NCBI GenBank assembly: GCA_020438865.1
Contig: JAGQTU010000009.1
Span: 16,907-80,906, forward strand
Direction: 5' to 3'
Source: Mycobacterium sp.
GTDB taxonomy: Bacteria > Actinomycetota > Actinomycetes > Mycobacteriales > Mycobacteriaceae
Length of the DNA stretch: 64,000 nt
Made by a program: the position numbers and the translations under genes. The notes beneath the pieces were generated by a model. It made no database searches. It saw only the letters and a program-made list of their open reading frames with translations, and was not told the origin of the DNA. This document shows positions 1 through 8,074 of the stretch, one piece after another (the first letter of the stretch is position 1; every line of letters begins with the position of its first letter).

Positions 1-796
1 TGAAGCCGCCCTGGTGCATCATGATCGACACGTCGGCCAGGCCGTCGGCGGACGCCTCCACCGCGCCGTGCTCGGCGTTCAACGGTTCGCGCAGCACCGT
101 CCAGCCGCCGTTGACCTCACCGAGGCGGTAGCGGTCGTCGACACGGACGTCGCTGTAGTAGACGATGTTGGTGCGGTCGCCGTCGACGGTCCGGATGCCC
201 TGGATCTCGATGCCCGGCGAGTCCAGCGGCACCAGGAACATGGTGAGGCTCTGGTGTTTCGGCGCATCCGGGTCGGTGTTGGTGATCAGGAAGACGTACT
301 GGCAGTTATGCGCGCCGGTGGTGAACATCTTCGAACCGTTGACGATCCAGCCCTCGCCGTCACGCACGGCGCGGGTCTTGCAGGTGGCGATGTCCGAGCC
401 ACCCTCGGGTTCGGTGTAGCCCAGGCACAGGCGGATGTGGCCGGTGAACACCCCGGGCAGCACTTCCTCTTTCAATTCCGGCGACCCGAAGCTCGCCACC
501 GACCGGGCGACCATCGCGGTGGTCCCCCACGTCACCCAGGGCACGTGGGCGCGGCGCTTCTCCAGTTCCCAGATACGCCGCCGAACACGGGTGAACCCGC
601 CGTCGGCGGTGGGCTTCCACTCCTTCTCCAGGAAGCCCCGGGCGCCCAGTGCCAGATGCACGCCCTCGTGGAAGTTGTCCCCGGTCTCGCGGTCGTGGCG
701 GATGACGTCCTCGGTGACCTGGGACCCTAGGAAGTCGCGCACCTCGTGCAGAAAGGCCTGGTCGTCGTCGGACAGTTCGACGCGTGAAAAGTCCAT
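1..796 (-). CDS. Acyl-CoA dehydrogenase, 3' part outside window
   Basis: FAD-dependent acyl-CoA dehydrogenase that would introduce an alpha,beta double bond into an acyl-CoA in a beta-oxidation-like pathway. About 265 N-terminal residues are visible. They include the flavin/substrate segment LGYTEPEGGSD followed by the beta-strand region (VNGSKMFTTGAHNC) typical of the family. The catalytic base region lies beyond base 1. The ATG at 796 has a good ribosome site (AGGAG, 9 nt upstream) that overlaps the stop of the preceding gene, so it is translated with the neighbouring dehydrogenase. It is the last gene visible of a leftward catabolic operon. Such mycobacterial pairs often form alpha2-beta2 heteromeric FadE enzymes. 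That pairing is inferred, not seen. Confidence 0.85.
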   Translation of the reverse strand, partial: MDFSRVELSDDDQAFLHEVRDFLGSQVTEDVIRHDRETGDNFHEGVHLALGARGFLEKEWKPTADGGFTRVRRRIWELEKRRAHVPWVTWGTTAMVARSVASFGSPELKEEVLPGVFTGHIRLCLGYTEPEGGSDIATCKTRAVRDGEGWIVNGSKMFTTGAHNCQYVFLITNTDPDAPKHQSLTMFLVPLDSPGIEIQGIRTVDGDRTNIVYYSDVRVDDRYRLGEVNGGWTVLREPLNAEHGAVEASADGLADVSIMMHQGGF

Positions 797-808
797 ACCC
801 GTTGTCTC

Positions 809-1861
809 CTAGGCTGTTTGGCTGGCTGATTCGCGGTCGGCGAGGATGTGGGCGATCCGTCTGGCGCTGGCCGCGGGGTCGCCGCCGGCCAGCGCCCAGC
901 CACGGGCCCGCACCAGGTAGGCGGTCGCGGCGGCTTCGGCCGACACTCCGAGGCCACCCTGGATGTGCACCGCCATCGTCGCCGCCTTGGACGCCTCCTC
1001 GGCCATGAACACGAACACCGACGGCGCCAACTCGGGTCGCTCGTCGGGTTCGTTGTCGAGAAACCAGGCGGCCCGCCGGGCGAGGTTGCGGCCACCCTCG
1101 ATGGTGATCACCATGTTGGCCAGCGGATGGGAGATGGCCTGCAACGTCGAGATCGGCACCCCCAGCGTGTAACGGGTCCTGGCGAACTCGGCGGCGATGG
1201 TCATGGTCTCCTCGACCAACCCGACCAGTGCGGACGCGGTCAGCAGCCGCCACTCGTCCAGCGCACGTTGGTATTCCGCGAGCGCGGCCGCTCCGGAGGC
1301 GAGGACGGTCCGGCTGTCCGCGGCGCCCGGGTCGACCCACGCCATCGGGAGCTTGCCGATGTTGTCGACCTTGACCGGCCGGGTGCCGAAGGTCAGCCGC
1401 ACCACATCGTCACCGTCGCGGACCACGATGTGATCGGCGATCGACCCGGTGGGGATCAGCCGCTGACCGGTGACGGCATCCTCCTGCGGGTCCAAGGCCA
1501 CCAGGCTCTTGCCCTCCACGATGTCGACGGAGTCCAGGGTGCCGAGCCGGGCGAGCAGCCGCGCCGCGCAGACGTGGTCGATCCACGGCACCGGGGCCAG
1601 CGAGCGTCCGATCTCCTCGGCCACCAGGGTGAGATCCACCAGGGTGGCGCCGTCGCCGCCGACCGACTCCGGCAGCGCCATCGTCGTCGCGCCCATGGCG
1701 CACAGGCGTTCCCAGAGGCTCTTGTCGAACCCGGACGGTTCGGCGGCGCGGACCGTCTCGATCGGGCAGTACGACTTGAAGAACTGCCGGTAGGCGTTCT
1801 GCAGGTCGGTGTGGTCGGCGGTCAGGCTGTAGTCCAGCCGCCGCAGTTCGTAGCGGTCCAT
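809..1861 (-). CDS. Acyl-CoA dehydrogenase (short, 350 aa)
   Basis: A second acyl-CoA dehydrogenase-fold protein of 350 residues, shorter than the usual 380-400. The N-terminal helical domain is recognisable (LWERLCAMGATTMALPESVGGDGA), as is the C-terminal helical bundle (HIQGGLGVSAEAAA). The middle FAD-binding strand region is poorly conserved and lacks the usual T-E-P-x-x-G-S-D segment. This is the signature of the non-catalytic or half-site partner of heteromeric mycobacterial FadE pairs such as FadE26-27 or FadE28-29 of sterol catabolism. Together with the downstream gene it may form one alpha2-beta2 enzyme (inference). The start ATG at 1861 directly abuts the stop of the upstream amidohydrolase, so the genes are co-transcribed. 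Confidence 0.82.
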   Translation of the reverse strand: MDRYELRRLDYSLTADHTDLQNAYRQFFKSYCPIETVRAAEPSGFDKSLWERLCAMGATTMALPESVGGDGATLVDLTLVAEEIGRSLAPVPWIDHVCAARLLARLGTLDSVDIVEGKSLVALDPQEDAVTGQRLIPTGSIADHIVVRDGDDVVRLTFGTRPVKVDNIGKLPMAWVDPGAADSRTVLASGAAALAEYQRALDEWRLLTASALVGLVEETMTIAAEFARTRYTLGVPISTLQAISHPLANMVITIEGGRNLARRAAWFLDNEPDERPELAPSVFVFMAEEASKAATMAVHIQGGLGVSAEAAATAYLVRARGWALAGGDPAASARRIAHILADRESASQTA

Positions 1862-2689
1862 TCAGCGCTCCTTGAAGAAGAAGTCGTGGGCGTTGTTGTA
1901 GAGGTAGTTCTCCAGCACGTCGGGCGGCAGGTCGAGGGCCAGCGCCTCGGGGACCAGCCGGCTCATCTTCAGTACCGGCCAGTCCGAGGCGAACATCACC
2001 TTGTTGCGGCCGCGGGTGCGCATGTAGTGCAGAAGGCTCTCCGGCAGCCGTTTCGGCGACCACGCCGATGTCATCAGGCGCAGGTTCTCGTACTTGATCA
2101 GCAGCCGGATCGCGATGTCCCACCACGGGTCCGCACCGTGGATCATGCACAGCCGCAACTCGGGAAACCGCACGCACACCCGGTCGAGGTGGATCGGGTT
2201 CTGCACCTCACCGGGGATCGGGGGTCCGGGCAGGCCGGTGTTGAGGCACAGCGGCAGGCCGATCTCGGCGCACTTGGTGTACAGCGGGTAGTAGACGGCA
2301 TCGCTCGGCGGGTACTGGGCGTCGCCCCAAAAGCTCGGTCCGACAGCGGCGTACACCACCGGCAGGTCGGCGACGACGGCGGTGAGCTCACGCAGCGTGG
2401 GCATCGGCCGCAGCAGGTTGAGCCCTCCCATGGCCAGTGCGAACCGGTCGGGTCGGGCCTGAGCGAAGCTGCGCGCGGTGACGTGCGGCTTGGTGATGTT
2501 GTCCATCAGGATCGCCTTCTGCACGCCGTGGGCGTCCATCTCGTCGAGCAACTGGTGCAGGTCCACCGGCGCGAACATCGACTCCGGGCCCTTGAAGTAG
2601 TCGTCGCGCACCTTCAACATCCAGGTGGGCTGTTGCTCCGTCTCACCGAAGTGCACATTGACCAAGCCGTCGATCACCTTCGGGCTCAT
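1862..2689 (-). CDS. Amidohydrolase-2 family protein (275 aa)
   Basis: TIM-barrel amidohydrolase of the ACMSD/gamma-resorcylate-decarboxylase-like family (PF04909). Members remove CO2 from, or hydrolyse, ring-derived acids. The barrel landmarks CMIHGADPWW (beta-strand histidine) and the C-terminal FASDWP with the metal/catalytic Asp are present. The N-terminal metal motif, normally H-x-H, reads VNVHFGE, so one of the two histidines is missing. Metal content and exact chemistry are therefore uncertain. It overlaps the upstream CoA ligase by 4 bp and abuts the next acyl-CoA dehydrogenase, so it belongs to the same transcript. Finding two such proteins beside a CoA ligase suggests a cyclic or ring-opened acyl-CoA substrate (inference). 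Confidence 0.75.
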   Translation of the reverse strand: MSPKVIDGLVNVHFGETEQQPTWMLKVRDDYFKGPESMFAPVDLHQLLDEMDAHGVQKAILMDNITKPHVTARSFAQARPDRFALAMGGLNLLRPMPTLRELTAVVADLPVVYAAVGPSFWGDAQYPPSDAVYYPLYTKCAEIGLPLCLNTGLPGPPIPGEVQNPIHLDRVCVRFPELRLCMIHGADPWWDIAIRLLIKYENLRLMTSAWSPKRLPESLLHYMRTRGRNKVMFASDWPVLKMSRLVPEALALDLPPDVLENYLYNNAHDFFFKER

Positions 2690-4305
2690 GACAGTGCGGC
2701 TCCCTGCTGTTGGGTGGCAACGGTTTTCGCCCAGCGGTAGTCGGCCTTGCCGTTGCCCAGCCGCTTGACCTGGTCGACGGTGATGAACTGCTTGGGGGCC
2801 TTGTAGCGGGCCAGTTCCGTGGTGCAGTGCGCGTGCAGTTCGTCATGCGTCACGTCGGCGCCGTGGAACGCCACCACCGCGACCAGTTCCTCACCCCACC
2901 GCTCACTGGGCCGCCCGACCACCAGCGCGTCGGCGACCCCCGGATGGGCCCGCAGCACCTCTTCGACCTCCTCGACGAAGACCTTCTCGCCGCCGGTGTT
3001 GACCACCAGGGAGTCTCGGCCGAACAGCCGCAGCGTGCCGTCGGCGGCCAGCGACCCGCGGTCACCGGAGATCACCACGCGCTGCCCGTCGACCTCGGGG
3101 AATGTCACGCGGGTGGCCTCGGCGTCGTCGAAGTAGCCCAACGGAATTCGCCCGGCCCTCGCCACCCAGCCGACCTGCTCCTCACCGGGGCCGAGGAACC
3201 GGCTGTAGTCGTCGGCCAAAACCAGTGCTCCCTCGCGCAGTTCGAAGGTGTCCTTGTGGTCGTCACGCATGCTGCGGCCGAATCCGACGTTGCCGGTCTC
3301 CGAGGACCCGTAGCCGTTGATCAGGATGATGTTGGGCAGCATCTCCAGCAGTGCGCGCTGGTGTCTGGGATTGGTCGCCGCTCCCCCGGTCGCCAGGGCG
3401 TACAGCGAGGACAGGTCGTAGCTGCCATCCCGAAGCGCCGCGACCAGCGGTGCGGCGTAGGCGTCACCGACCATCGTCATCATGCCGACCTTGTGACGCT
3501 GCGCCGTGGACAGCACCCGGTCGGGATCGAACTTCGTCGAGTCGTAGAGCACGACGGTCTGCCCGTTGAGCACCCCGGCGAAGGCGGTCCACATGCCGGC
3601 GGCGTGCATGAGCGGTGACACCGCGAACCATGGCGGTCCCGGGGTGCCCAGCTTGGCGTGGATCTCGGCGGCGGACTGGTGGTCGGCGCCGTTCATCGAG
3701 ATCGTGTAGGTGTCGGCCTGCCGCCACATCACGCCCTTGGGTCGTCCGGTGGTGCCGCCGGTGCAGATCATCAGGACGTCGTCCGGTGACGGGGTGATGT
3801 CCTGGTCGGTATCGCCCTGTGCCAGAGCGTCATCCAGGCTGACCGCACCGGGCAGGTCGGGTCCGTCGGCACCGTCGTCGATCGAGATCATCAGGGTGGC
3901 GCTGGCCGGCGGGAGCACGTCGGCGAACTTCGGGGCCAGTGAACGGTGACAGATCACCGCGGTCGGTCTGACGTAGTCGAGTAGCTCGGCGACCTCGCGC
4001 GGGGTGTAGTGATAGTTGACGTTGACCGGAACGGTGCGGGCCTTCAGGCAGCCGATGACCATGTCGGGGTACAGGTCGTTGTGCATGATCAGCGCGACGC
4101 GGTCCTGGCCGCACTCCCAGTTCTGGAGCTCGTCCCGCTCGCGGTGCGCCCCGAGACCCTGCGCGGCAAGAAAGTTGGCCAACCGACGGGTGCGGTCGGC
4201 GGACTCGGCGTAGGTGCTGACACGTTCCCCGCACACCGTCATCGGACGGTCGGGGATCACCTCGGCGATGGCGTCGAGGACTTCGCCGATCGTCCACTGC
4301 GCCAT
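2686..4305 (-). CDS. Acyl-CoA synthetase, FadD19-like (539 aa)
   Basis: ATP-dependent acyl-CoA ligase of the ANL superfamily, activating a carboxylic acid through an acyl-adenylate. The P-loop CTGGTTGRPKGVMWR lies near residue 183, the YGSSETGN acyl-AMP motif follows, and the C-terminal catalytic lysine segment is NGKADYRWAK. The GTTGRPKGVMWR and GKADYRWAK wording matches the mycobacterial FadD19/FadD17 type used for steroid side-chain acids, so a bulky or branched substrate is plausible. An insert of about 12 residues (HRERDELQNWECG) after the first helix is unusual. The gene lies between two amidohydrolase-like genes, with 2-bp and 4-bp junctions, in a leftward operon. The true substrate is not determined. 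Confidence 0.85.
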   Translation of the reverse strand: MAQWTIGEVLDAIAEVIPDRPMTVCGERVSTYAESADRTRRLANFLAAQGLGAHRERDELQNWECGQDRVALIMHNDLYPDMVIGCLKARTVPVNVNYHYTPREVAELLDYVRPTAVICHRSLAPKFADVLPPASATLMISIDDGADGPDLPGAVSLDDALAQGDTDQDITPSPDDVLMICTGGTTGRPKGVMWRQADTYTISMNGADHQSAAEIHAKLGTPGPPWFAVSPLMHAAGMWTAFAGVLNGQTVVLYDSTKFDPDRVLSTAQRHKVGMMTMVGDAYAAPLVAALRDGSYDLSSLYALATGGAATNPRHQRALLEMLPNIILINGYGSSETGNVGFGRSMRDDHKDTFELREGALVLADDYSRFLGPGEEQVGWVARAGRIPLGYFDDAEATRVTFPEVDGQRVVISGDRGSLAADGTLRLFGRDSLVVNTGGEKVFVEEVEEVLRAHPGVADALVVGRPSERWGEELVAVVAFHGADVTHDELHAHCTTELARYKAPKQFITVDQVKRLGNGKADYRWAKTVATQQQGAALS

Positions 4306-4307
4306 GG

Positions 4308-5501
4308 TCAGGCCGTCACCTTGACACCCAGCAGATCCAAGGCATTGTCGCGCATGATCTTTCGGACATCCGAGTCGCTGAACGCGGTCAGCTCCTTCGC
4401 GTAGTCGATGGGCGACTCGAGGCCTTCGCCGTGCGGCCAGTCCGACCCGAACAGAATCTTCTCGACTCCGATGATGCCGGCCAGCTCGGAGAGACCGTCC
4501 TCGTAATAGGGCGCGATCCAGACGTTGGTGATCAACTGCTCGACCGGATCCACGGTGTAGTGGCGCGGATGGTTGTTGGCTGACTTCTTCAGGCGCTTGA
4601 TCAGCCGGTGGACGAAGTACGAGCCGTTCTCGATGCTGACCGCCTTGAGCTTGGGGTGGCGGGTGAACACGCCGTGCACGATCATCGAGGCCATGGTGTC
4701 GTGGATCGCACGGTCGTCCATGAGTACCTGATCCAGCGGGTCACGGGCGCCGAACCCCTCGAATGTCGAGTTGCCGCCCCACCATCCGCGGATCTGCAGA
4801 TAGCCGCTGTCGCTGAGGTGGAAGCCCACCGGCACGCCGGCCTCGGCCAGTCGCGCCCACACCGGATCGTGCAGTGGGTCCCCCAGCGAGCGCGGCTTGA
4901 CCACCCCGGGCACCGGAGCCGGCCGCACCAGCACGATCCGCGCTCCCCGGGCAAGCACGAAGTCCACCTCTTCGACGGCCTGCTGCGGATCGGCGAGCGA
5001 GATGATCGGCGCGGCGATGACGCGATGGTCGGGCCGGTCGAATCCCCAGTCCTCGTCGAGCCACAGGTTGAACGCGTGCACCGACGCCATGGTCGCCTCG
5101 ACGTCGTGTTTGAGCGCCTCCTCCACGCCGCAGGCGAAAGTGGGCAGCATGAACACGGTTTCGAGGCCCTGGGCGTCCATCACGGCAACCCGGGCGTCCC
5201 GATTCTGGTACTCCGGGTGGTCGGCGAGACGCTCCACCTTCATCAAGGACGACGGGTCGACGCCGTCGGGAACGGTGCCACGGAAGAGCAGGTCCAGACA
5301 GCCGGGCACGATGATCGGGTCGAACGTCGGATTGGGGATGAAGTGGTTGACGCGGCCACCGATGACGACCTGGGTGTGTTTACCGTCCTGGAAGACCTGT
5401 ACCCCACGGCGTTTGAACTTCTTGTCGAGGTGACGGGTGAACGAGTCCAGCGGCTCGTAGTAGTGGTTGTCGACGTCGATGACTTTGTAGTCCAGTGCCA
5501 T
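4308..5501 (-). CDS. Amidohydrolase family protein (397 aa)
   Basis: A second TIM-barrel amidohydrolase (PF04909 type) in the same operon. The N-terminus reads VIDVDNHYYEP, the D-x-D-x-H-Y-Y-E variant common in actinobacterial members. Further landmarks are GFHLSDSG in mid-protein and FGSDWPHGEG near residue 365, carrying the conserved Asp and His. The start chosen is the ATG at 5501 because it has a strong ribosome site (GAGAGGA, 7 nt upstream) and begins exactly at the conserved domain. An open frame continues upstream but runs over the crotonase gene. Members of this family act in decarboxylation or C-C hydrolysis of activated ring or keto acids. The activity here is inferred only from fold and context. 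Confidence 0.78.
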   Translation of the reverse strand: MALDYKVIDVDNHYYEPLDSFTRHLDKKFKRRGVQVFQDGKHTQVVIGGRVNHFIPNPTFDPIIVPGCLDLLFRGTVPDGVDPSSLMKVERLADHPEYQNRDARVAVMDAQGLETVFMLPTFACGVEEALKHDVEATMASVHAFNLWLDEDWGFDRPDHRVIAAPIISLADPQQAVEEVDFVLARGARIVLVRPAPVPGVVKPRSLGDPLHDPVWARLAEAGVPVGFHLSDSGYLQIRGWWGGNSTFEGFGARDPLDQVLMDDRAIHDTMASMIVHGVFTRHPKLKAVSIENGSYFVHRLIKRLKKSANNHPRHYTVDPVEQLITNVWIAPYYEDGLSELAGIIGVEKILFGSDWPHGEGLESPIDYAKELTAFSDSDVRKIMRDNALDLLGVKVTA

Positions 5502-5518
5502 GATGGTGTCCTCTCGGC

Positions 5519-6361
5519 TCAGCTGAGCGGCGGAAAGCTCGGCGGGCGCTTCTCGAAGAAGGCGGTGATGCCCTCGATGAAGTCCGGGCGGCGCATTGAC
5601 TCGTGCATGAGCGTCTCGGCAAGGCCGCTGCTCTCGGCGATCTCCCGCAGTGCGTCGCCGTACACCTGTCGCTTGATCACCGCCAGCGAGCTCGGCGCGC
5701 AGTTGGCCGCGATGTCCTCGGCGTAGGCGATGGCGCGGGGCAGCAGGTCCTCGGGGGCGAGGACCTCCTTGACCATGCCGAGTTCGGCGGCCTCCTCGGC
5801 GAGGAAGACCCGGCCGCTCAGCAGCAGGTCCAGCGCCGCGCCCCAGCCGATGACGCGGGGCAGGATCCAGGAGATGCCGTACTCGGCGATCAGCCCGCGG
5901 CGGGCGAAGGACGTCGTGAACTTGGCTCCGGCGGCGGCGAATCGGACGTCGCACATCAGCGCCTGGGTCAGGCCGATGCCGGCGCAGGCGCCGTTGATCG
6001 CGGCGATGACGGGCTTGCGCAGGGTGGTCAGGAAGAACGCGTGCCGCTCCCCGACCATCGCGGACAGGTCGGCGTCCCCGGCGCTCTCGACGGTGGCCGA
6101 CCCGATGCTGTTCAGGTCGCCCATGTCGGCTCCGGCGCAGAAGGCGCGGCCGTTGCCGGTGATGACGATCGCCCGGACCGCCGGATCGGCCTCGGCCCGG
6201 TCCAGGCCGGCGTAGAAGCCCGCGGCCAGCCCGCCGCCCCAGCCGTTCATCCGCTCCGGCCGGTTGAGGGTCAGGATCGCCACCCCGCTCTCGCGCGCCT
6301 CGTACAGAACGGCTTGGGCCGCACCGGAATCCGCCGCGAGGTCAGCCTGGCCAGTCGTCAC
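5519..6361 (-). CDS. Enoyl-CoA hydratase/isomerase family protein (280 aa)
   Basis: Crotonase-fold protein. The oxyanion-hole segments are visible: GRAFCAGADM near residue 73 and INGACAGIGLTQALMCD near residue 128. The two glutamates that catalyse classical hydration (normally in GGGxELA and in PE) are absent: the first site reads GIGLTQAL and the second SFARRGLIAEYG. It may therefore be an isomerase, thioesterase or C-C lyase-type crotonase rather than a hydratase. It is the first gene after the promoter region at 6362-6439, which contains the island's shared operator motif. It probably heads the transcript that runs down through the amidohydrolases, CoA ligase and acyl-CoA dehydrogenases. 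Confidence 0.82.
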   Translation of the reverse strand: MTTGQADLAADSGAAQAVLYEARESGVAILTLNRPERMNGWGGGLAAGFYAGLDRAEADPAVRAIVITGNGRAFCAGADMGDLNSIGSATVESAGDADLSAMVGERHAFFLTTLRKPVIAAINGACAGIGLTQALMCDVRFAAAGAKFTTSFARRGLIAEYGISWILPRVIGWGAALDLLLSGRVFLAEEAAELGMVKEVLAPEDLLPRAIAYAEDIAANCAPSSLAVIKRQVYGDALREIAESSGLAETLMHESMRRPDFIEGITAFFEKRPPSFPPLS

Positions 6362-6391
6362 CTACGCGCACCCTCCCACCTCGGCATTTGT

Positions 6392-6416
6392 CTATACTGT
6401 ACACCTATCGGTATAG
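6392..6416. promoter_or_regulatory. Candidate operator with CTATAC/GTATAG arms
   Basis: Inverted repeat with perfect 6-bp arms CTATAC (6392-6397) and GTATAG (6411-6416), enclosing TACTGTA (6395-6401). It lies 31-55 bp upstream of the crotonase start at 6361, overlapping likely promoter elements on the minus strand. The 22 bp from 6395 align with 17 identities to 11655-11676, in front of another operon of the same island. Likely ligand-controlled repression by the local TetR protein (inference). Confidence 0.6.
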
Positions 6417-6439
6417 CCTTCCGCAATGGTGTTCCGGGC

Positions 6440-7237
6440 TCAGGTGAAATCGCTGCCGCCGTCGACGTTGATGTTGGCGCCGGTCATGTAGGAGTTGCGC
6501 CGGGACGCCAGAAACGCGACGACGGGACCGATCTCGTCGGGCAGGCCGGCGCGGGGCAGGTGCGCGGGATGCCCGAAGTGCTTGTCGATGGCGGTCATCA
6601 GGGCGTAGGGGTCGGAGCCGTCGACGCCGACCGAGTCCGCCCAGCCGACGAGCGCCTCGGAGGCGATGCTGCCGGGTGAGACGACGTTCACCATGATCTC
6701 GTCGGGCGCGAGCAGTTGCGAGAGGTTCTTGGAGATGCTGGTGACCATCGCCTTCGCCGCGGTGTAGGCCGCCAGGTTGGGGCTCTGCCGCTGGGTGGAC
6801 TGCGCGGAGAAGTTGACGATGCGCGCCCACTGCGCCCGGCGCAGCAGTGGCAGGGCCGATCGCACGCAGTGCACCATGCCCATCACGCCACCGTCGACCG
6901 CCTTGTGCCACTGCGCGTCGCTGAGTTGCTCGACGCTGCCCTGCACGGCGGGGCCGACGGTGTTGATGAGGATGTTCAGCTCGCCACCCCACCGCTCGGC
7001 GATCTCGTCGAACATCTGCTGAACCTGATCGGCGTCCTCGACGTCGGCGACCATCGCGACGGCGTCGGGGCTGCCCCGGGCGCTCAGATCGGCTGTGGCA
7101 CTGTCGAGTACGGCCTTCGTGCGGCCGACCAGGGCCACTCGGGCGCCGTCGTCGGCCAGGCACCGCGCGGCGGCCAGGCCCATCCCGCGTCCACCGCCGA
7201 CCACGACGGCGGTGGCGTCCCTCAGTCCGAGGTCCAC
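6440..7237 (-). CDS. Short-chain dehydrogenase/reductase (265 aa)
   Basis: Classical Rossmann-fold SDR. The dinucleotide-binding loop GGGRGMG is at residues 14-20, the acidic residue of VADVEDA near 65, and the catalytic residues are Ser144 (NFSAQS), Tyr158 and Lys162 (YTAAK). The usual NNAG motif is NTVG, a mild departure. The C-terminus NINVDGGSDFT is typical of the FabG-like group. It probably oxidises a hydroxyacyl-CoA or alcohol intermediate of the pathway. The start is a GTG with a weak ribosome site. It is divergent from the TetR gene with the operator at 7288-7310 in between, and is separated from the next leftward gene by a second promoter region. Confidence 0.85.
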   Translation of the reverse strand: MDLGLRDATAVVVGGGRGMGLAAARCLADDGARVALVGRTKAVLDSATADLSARGSPDAVAMVADVEDADQVQQMFDEIAERWGGELNILINTVGPAVQGSVEQLSDAQWHKAVDGGVMGMVHCVRSALPLLRRAQWARIVNFSAQSTQRQSPNLAAYTAAKAMVTSISKNLSQLLAPDEIMVNVVSPGSIASEALVGWADSVGVDGSDPYALMTAIDKHFGHPAHLPRAGLPDEIGPVVAFLASRRNSYMTGANINVDGGSDFT

Positions 7238-7287
7238 GACCCTGCGTCCGACACCAGGCAGCCTCCACGTCGTGTTCGCTGGTATCG

Positions 7288-7314
7288 GTAAAACCTACTA
7301 TAGGGTTTACAGTA
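7288..7314. promoter_or_regulatory. Candidate TetR operator in divergent promoter
   Basis: The 10-bp arms GTAAAACCTA (7288-7297) and TAGGGTTTAC (7301-7310) around CTA match at 9 of 10 positions. The right arm runs into TACAGTA (7308-7314), the core shared with the other promoters of the island. It sits between the SDR gene (start 7237) and the TetR gene (start 7329), where an autoregulatory operator is expected. Confidence 0.6.
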
Positions 7315-7328
7315 ACTGGAAGAGATCG

Positions 7329-8030
7329 ATGGAAGGTGGACCTGCAGTGGCCAAGCCAGCGACCGCGGCGAAGCGCCCTCGGCGCGAGCGTGGGTCGATC
7401 AACCCCGACGACATCATCGCCGGCGCATTCGAACTCGCCGAGCAGGTGTCGATCGACAACCTGAGCATGCCACTGCTCGGCAAGCACCTCGGGGTGGGTG
7501 TCACGAGCATCTACTGGTACTTCCGCAAGAAGGACGACCTGCTCAACGCGATGACGGACCGGGCGCTGCGCCAGTACGTGTTCGCCACCCCGTACGTCGA
7601 GGCCGACGACTGGCGCCAGACCCTGGCCAACCACGCGCGCTCGATGCGAAAAACGTTCATGGGCAACCCGATCCTGTGCGACCTGATCCTGATCCGCTCG
7701 GCGCTGAGCCCACGGGCGGCCAAGGTCGGCGAGCAGGAGGTGGAGAAGGCGATCGCCAGTCTGGTCGAGGCCGGCCTGTCCCCCGAGGATGCGTTCGACG
7801 TCTACTCGGCGGTGTCGCTGCACGTACGGGGTTCAGTTGTGCTGCACCGGCTTCACGAGAAGAACCAGGACGCCGACCGCGACTCGCACGCGCTGGAGGA
7901 CACCATCCGGGTCGGCGCCGCCGACGACCACAACTTCGAGTACGGGCTGCAGTGCATCCTCGAGCACGCCGAGCGTCTGATCGAGGACGGCAGGAAGTCC
8001 TCTCCCGCGAGCAGACGCAAACGTCCCTGA
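7329..8030 (+). CDS. TetR family transcriptional regulator (233 aa)
   Basis: TetR-type repressor. The N-terminal helix-turn-helix is seen at about residues 24-70 (IIAGAFELAEQ ... LLGKHLGVGVTSIYWYFRKKDDLL). The C-terminal helical ligand-binding domain resembles no family I can name. The ATG at 7329 was chosen because GGAAGAG lies just upstream. The GTG at 7347 has an equally good site and would give a protein 6 residues shorter. Being divergent from the SDR gene and flanked on both sides by operons carrying the same TACTGTA-containing elements, it is the best candidate for the pathway-specific regulator. An acyl-CoA intermediate as inducer is plausible by analogy with KstR and similar regulators. 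Confidence 0.85.
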   Translation: MEGGPAVAKPATAAKRPRRERGSINPDDIIAGAFELAEQVSIDNLSMPLLGKHLGVGVTSIYWYFRKKDDLLNAMTDRALRQYVFATPYVEADDWRQTLANHARSMRKTFMGNPILCDLILIRSALSPRAAKVGEQEVEKAIASLVEAGLSPEDAFDVYSAVSLHVRGSVVLHRLHEKNQDADRDSHALEDTIRVGAADDHNFEYGLQCILEHAERLIEDGRKSSPASRRKRP

Positions 8031-8066
8031 AACGGCGGCGTGTCGGGCGCCTTTGCGTCTGTTCGC
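8007..8066. terminator. Long inverted repeat between convergent genes
   Basis: The arms 8007-8021 and 8052-8066 (GCGA-G/A-CAGACGCAAA) match at 14 of 15 positions, with a 30-nt loop. The left arm lies inside the last codons of the TetR gene, and the right arm lies just before the thiolase stop at 8075. There is no long U-tract, as is common for mycobacterial intrinsic terminators. It could stop transcription from both sides. Confidence 0.6.
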
Positions 8067-8074
8067 CGGTAGGC

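Noticed and set aside
848-2740. A 630-codon open frame on the plus strand across the acyl-CoA dehydrogenase and amidohydrolase genes
   Set aside because: It is the antisense of two well-conserved genes, with composition typical of shadow frames in high-GC DNA and no recognisable domain or ribosome site.
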